Assembly: GCA_013214765.1 (NCBI GenBank)
Contig: JABSQD010000004.1
Span: forward strand, 1-20,754
Origin: Mycoplasmataceae bacterium
GTDB taxonomy: Bacteria > Bacillota_I > Bacilli_A > Mycoplasmatales > Hepatoplasmataceae
Length of the DNA: 20,754 nt
Direction: 5' to 3'
This document shows positions 18,247 through 20,754 of this stretch, piece after piece. The notes beneath the pieces were generated by a model. It saw nothing but the letters and a program-made list of their open reading frames with translations. It made no database searches and was not told the DNA's origin. The position numbers and the translations under genes are program-made. Position 1 is the first letter of the stretch, and each line of letters opens with the position of its first letter.

Positions 18247-18252
18247 AAAAGT

Positions 18253-18444
18253 ATGTCAAGAAAAGATCCAATTATAGGTAAAGGTCCTCAATCTGGAAAT
18301 AGCAGATCTAAGGCTATGAATGCCACAAAAAGAAAATGAAACGTAAATCTTCAAAATATAACCATTATGATTAATGGAAAACCTAAAAAAGTTAGATTGT
18401 CAACATCAACAATTAGAACTATGAAGAGAAAAGGAATATTATAA
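18253..18444 (+). CDS. rpmB: 50S ribosomal protein L28
   Basis: L28 is a small basic protein of the large ribosomal subunit. The 63-residue frame, the only plus-strand gene here, includes a TGA-encoded Trp in the typical RKWNVNLQ element (residues 27-34). Family features: a GKGPQSGNSRSKAMNATKR start, where bacterial L28 normally has G(K/R)xPxxGNxxSHxxxxTKR, then the RKW-x-N block, and a C-terminal LSTSTIRTMKRKG matching V(S/A)xxxLRTLKKKG. Length agrees with the family (about 62-78). The zinc-binding Cys pair found in some L28 versions is absent. It faces a convergent permease across a bidirectional terminator and is divergent from the ABC operon. Confidence 0.93.
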
Positions 18445-18450
18445 AAAAAT

Positions 18451-18481
18451 AAAAAAACTTTACATTATGTAAAGTTTTTTT
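18451..18481. terminator. Bidirectional terminator between rpmB and the convergent permease
   Basis: Inverted repeat AAAAAAACTTTAC / GTAAAGTTTTTTT around a 5-nt ATTAT loop, 6 nt after the rpmB stop and 13 nt after the stop of the opposing permease. Both strands have a T-run on the 3' side, so it can serve both convergent genes. Confidence 0.85.
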
Positions 18482-18494
18482 ATTTTAATTTATT

Positions 18495-19640
18495 TTAACG
18501 TTTAATATTTCTTTTATCTTTCAATAAAAAAGATGGAATAATTAATGCTATAACATATACAAAAGGCATAATGACTAATAAATTTCATGTTCAATCTCCT
18601 GTTATTTTAAAATAATTAGAATTATAATCAATCGATCTTACATCAGCATTTAAATAACGTATAAATTCAGGATTTTCTAACATATCATTTATATTAGAAT
18701 CAGGCCACCCTTGCGTTAAAGAATAAGCTTCAAATGTTTGTTCCATAAATTCATAAGTAACTCATAATTGTCCATTACTAAAATAATTTTCTAAAGGCAT
18801 TTTATCTAATCCATAACCAAATAAACCTATTGTTTGTTCCGAGCCAACTCTTAATGCAGAATACATTTGTTGATTCAAAAAATATGATGGTGTTATAAAT
18901 GACATTCAATTAAATCAAGATTTATATGGATTAATAATAATTCCTTCTGTAGCATAGTATCAATTTGATGGTGCTCCATTAAATTGAGAAAGATAATCAG
19001 GTTTAACTACTCCACCAAAAATAAGAACCATTAAAAAATATGTAAGAACAAACATTTGAAATGTTCTTCCAGATTTAAAACAAAATCTCATTAAGGAAAA
19101 TATTACAAAATTTAAAAAAAAACTCATTATAAAAAAATAATAAAGATTTCCATAATTCATATATTTTCAAATTATATTTAAACTTTCTCTATTACTTTCT
19201 CCAAAAAATCAAAAAGCATCCATAAAAACTATATCTAAAGATTCAAAAAATATTAATACTGTTAGTTCTAAAGACATAGATAATAATACTAATATAAATA
19301 TTGAAATAAATATTGAAAATACTTTTTGTCTATTTTCTATATTAGATAATTTAGCATTATTTTCAAATGATGAAGTTTTAAATGAATAATAAAAATTACC
19401 AAATAAGATACCGACCATCATTGTAATTGAAAGACCAAATGCTGAAGGCAATACTGAATGAACTGGTATTAATATACCTAATCCTAGGAGAAGAAGATTA
19501 GGAATACCAAATAATATAAATAAAGAAACAGGAGAAGAATAAATAGTTTTAAACTGTAATTTCACAAGATTAAAAATAACATTTGTTTTGTTTCGTTTAA
19601 TATTTTTAGAATTAATTAACGGAATTTCAAATTCTTTCAT
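18495..19640 (-). CDS. ABC-2-type permease, separate from the exporter operon
   Basis: A 381-residue membrane protein read through many TGA-encoded Trp codons. A cytosolic start of about 35 residues is followed by hydrophobic helices (e.g. LFILFGIPNLLLLGLGILIP, LSITMMVGILFGNFYYSF, IFISIFILVLLSMSLELTVL) and, as in the other two permeases, a fifth helix closing with LMVLIFGGVVKPDYL. Then come about 120 polar residues predicted outside and a last helix (LLVIMPFVYVIALIIPSFLL) with a basic KDKRNIKR end. Its N-terminal third is similar to the permease at 13360-14823. No ATPase gene adjoins it. It may share the two-NBD ATPase 1.4 kb away or be a stranded paralogue. It has its own -10 box 8 nt before the ATG and ends at the terminator shared with rpmB. 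Confidence 0.78.
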
Positions 19641-19648
19641 TTAAGTAT

Positions 19649-19654
19649 ATTATA
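19649..19654 (-). promoter_or_regulatory. -10 box of the 381-aa permease gene
   Basis: TATAAT on the minus strand 8 nt before the ATG at 19640, with no Shine-Dalgarno and no clear -35. It implies a leaderless or very short-leader transcript starting within the 39-nt gap after engB. Confidence 0.45.
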
Positions 19655-19672
19655 ATATATATAATCATAAAA

Positions 19673-19693
19673 TTAAAAATTAAAAATTAAAAA
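19673..19693. repeat. Three exact 7-bp repeats at the engB stop codon
   Basis: TTAAAAA occurs three times in tandem (19673, 19680, 19687). The middle copy supplies the engB stop. A copy-number change would alter the last residues of EngB or shift its stop. This may only reflect base composition. Confidence 0.5.
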
Positions 19694-20240
19694 TTTTTAT
19701 AATATCTTTTATATTATTTTTTTTTAATGATGAATACATTAAAGGGACTGTATTAAGTTCTTTCTTGACATTTCTTAAAAATTCTATTTTTTTTGATTGA
19801 TTTATTTTATCAAGTTTAGTTCCAATAACAGAAAAAGAAAGTTGGTGATACACTATATATTTCATCATTTCTCTATCATCTTTAGTAATTCCTCTTCTGC
19901 AATCTATTAATAAAATAATTTTTTTAATATTTTTTCTTTTTGATAAATATGTATCTATCATGTCAGCAAACATTTCTTTTTGTTTGAACGATACTTTAGC
20001 ATATCCATATCCAGGTATATCAACAAGTCTAAAATTACCACCAACATCAAATAATGATATAGCTCTTGTTTTACCTGGTTTACCAGAAACATATGCAAGT
20101 TTTTTTATATTTGTTATTGAATTAATAAATGTAGATTTTCCAACATTAGATTTTCCAACAATAACATACTCAGGAATATCATCATGAGGCATTAAATTCA
20201 TATCATGTGTTGTGAGAATATATTTTACATTTATTAACAT
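19680..20240 (-). CDS. engB: Ribosome-assembly GTPase EngB (YsxC/YihA)
   Basis: EngB is an essential small GTPase needed for late 50S subunit assembly. 186 residues, near the family norm of 195-210. GTP-binding motifs: GKSNVGKST at 29-37 (G1), GKPGKTRAI at 53-61 (G2 region, family TPGRT), DIPGYG at 74-79 (G3, family DLPGYG), TKLDK at 141-145 (G4) and SSLKK at 170-174 (G5). No Shine-Dalgarno precedes the ATG. Internal ATGs at residues 14 and 17 are alternatives, but the chosen start gives the usual distance to G1. It begins 6 nt after the stop of rbgA, so the two ribosome-assembly GTPases are co-transcribed. Confidence 0.93.
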   Translation of the reverse strand: MLINVKYILTTHDMNLMPHDDIPEYVIVGKSNVGKSTFINSITNIKKLAYVSGKPGKTRAISLFDVGGNFRLVDIPGYGYAKVSFKQKEMFADMIDTYLSKRKNIKKIILLIDCRRGITKDDREMMKYIVYHQLSFSVIGTKLDKINQSKKIEFLRNVKKELNTVPLMYSSLKKNNIKDIIKIFNF

Positions 20241-20246
20241 ATTTAA

Positions 20247-20753
20247 TTAATCTAATATTATCTTACCAAATTTTTGAGACTGATAATCTTTAATTATTTT
20301 TCTATAAACTTCATTTGGCTGTTTTTTCAACTTAATTATTAGATTATTAACATATAATTCTGGATCGTTTCCTTCTATTTTTTTTAAGAACATTAATTTT
20401 TTCACTAAAGAAATAGCAACTATCTCCAATGGTAAAATATCTAATTTAATTGAACCAATTGCAGCAAGAGCCACACCTTGATTTTCATTAATAAATTTAG
20501 GTTGCAAAATTCCTGGTGTATCTAATATTCAAAATTTTTTATCAAAAGAAAATCAATCATTTTTTTTAGTAACTCCTGGTCTATCTTCAATCTTAGATTT
20601 CTTTCCCTTTGTAAGAATATTAAGTAATGTTGATTTTCCTACATTAGGAGCTCCAATAATTACTAATTTCGGAAGAAAAGATTTAAAATTTATCATTGAT
20701 AAAAGTTTAATAATTTCTATTCTTGACTGTTTGACATTTGATAATGATATTGA
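20247..20753 (-). CDS. rbgA: Ribosome biogenesis GTPase RbgA/YlqF (5' end outside the window)
   Basis: RbgA is a circularly permuted GTPase that matures the 50S subunit. Only the last 168 residues are here; the N-terminal part with G4 and G5 lies beyond the right edge. Visible in order: GAPNVGKST (G1), DRPGVTK (G2 region) and DTPGIL followed by QPKF (G3, family LLDTPGILWPKF), with one TGA-encoded Trp in NDWFSF and one in KFWILDTPG. Then comes the helical C-terminal RNA-binding region ending KFGKIILD, where family members have FRLG/GKISLE. The PGVT and PGILxPKF blocks separate RbgA from Era/EngA relatives. Confidence 0.9.
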
Positions 20754-20754
20754 C

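Overview
The window is AT-rich, gene-dense bacterial DNA that only makes sense with UGA read as tryptophan (genetic code 4). TGA codons interrupt nearly every long frame at positions where a single Trp restores a full-length conserved protein (FtsZ, TypA, SMC, RNase III, FakA, RbgA, all the permeases). Together with the small gene set, this points to a mollicute that has kept ftsZ, most likely of the Spiroplasma/Mesoplasma/Entomoplasma group. The genus is an inference. All genes but one (rpmB) lie on the minus strand, so the text below runs in the direction of transcription, from high to low coordinates.

Right end (20754-18495): the 3' part of a ribosome-assembly GTPase (rbgA/ylqF) and engB/ysxC, both GTPases of ribosome assembly, then a six-helix ABC-2-type permease. 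This permease converges on rpmB (L28, plus strand) across a bidirectional terminator. Region 18252-13360: a divergent promoter region between rpmB and a three-gene ABC exporter operon: permease (334 aa), a two-NBD ATPase with a long charged coiled-coil insertion in its second NBD (761 aa), and a permease with a very large predicted outside domain (487 aa). A hairpin terminator ends the operon. Region 13283-7118: a promoter with a strong Shine-Dalgarno, then the tightly packed operon fakA-plsX-rnc-smc (fatty-acid activation, acyl-phosphate synthesis, dsRNA processing, chromosome condensation).

Region 6990-5084: an APC-family amino-acid permease whose cytosolic tail ends in a CxxC-x16-CxxC zinc ribbon. 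Region 5002-3188: the translational GTPase TypA/BipA. Region 3182-883: ftsZ followed closely by two unfamiliar genes, a short J-domain-like protein without the HPD motif and an extremely acidic repeat protein. These two are the best candidates here for an undescribed, possibly division-linked, module. Left end: a Pr6Pr-family membrane protein and, at the edge, a promoter-like site pointing out of the window.

Control signals are simple. Several genes (the APC permease, two ABC permeases and rpmB) have a TATAAT-like box 6-11 nt before the start codon and no Shine-Dalgarno, so they probably give leaderless mRNAs. The fakA, plsX, rnc and smc starts have recognisable Shine-Dalgarno sequences. No tRNA, rRNA, CRISPR array, insertion sequence or phage gene was seen, and no gene-free stretch exceeds 300 bases.
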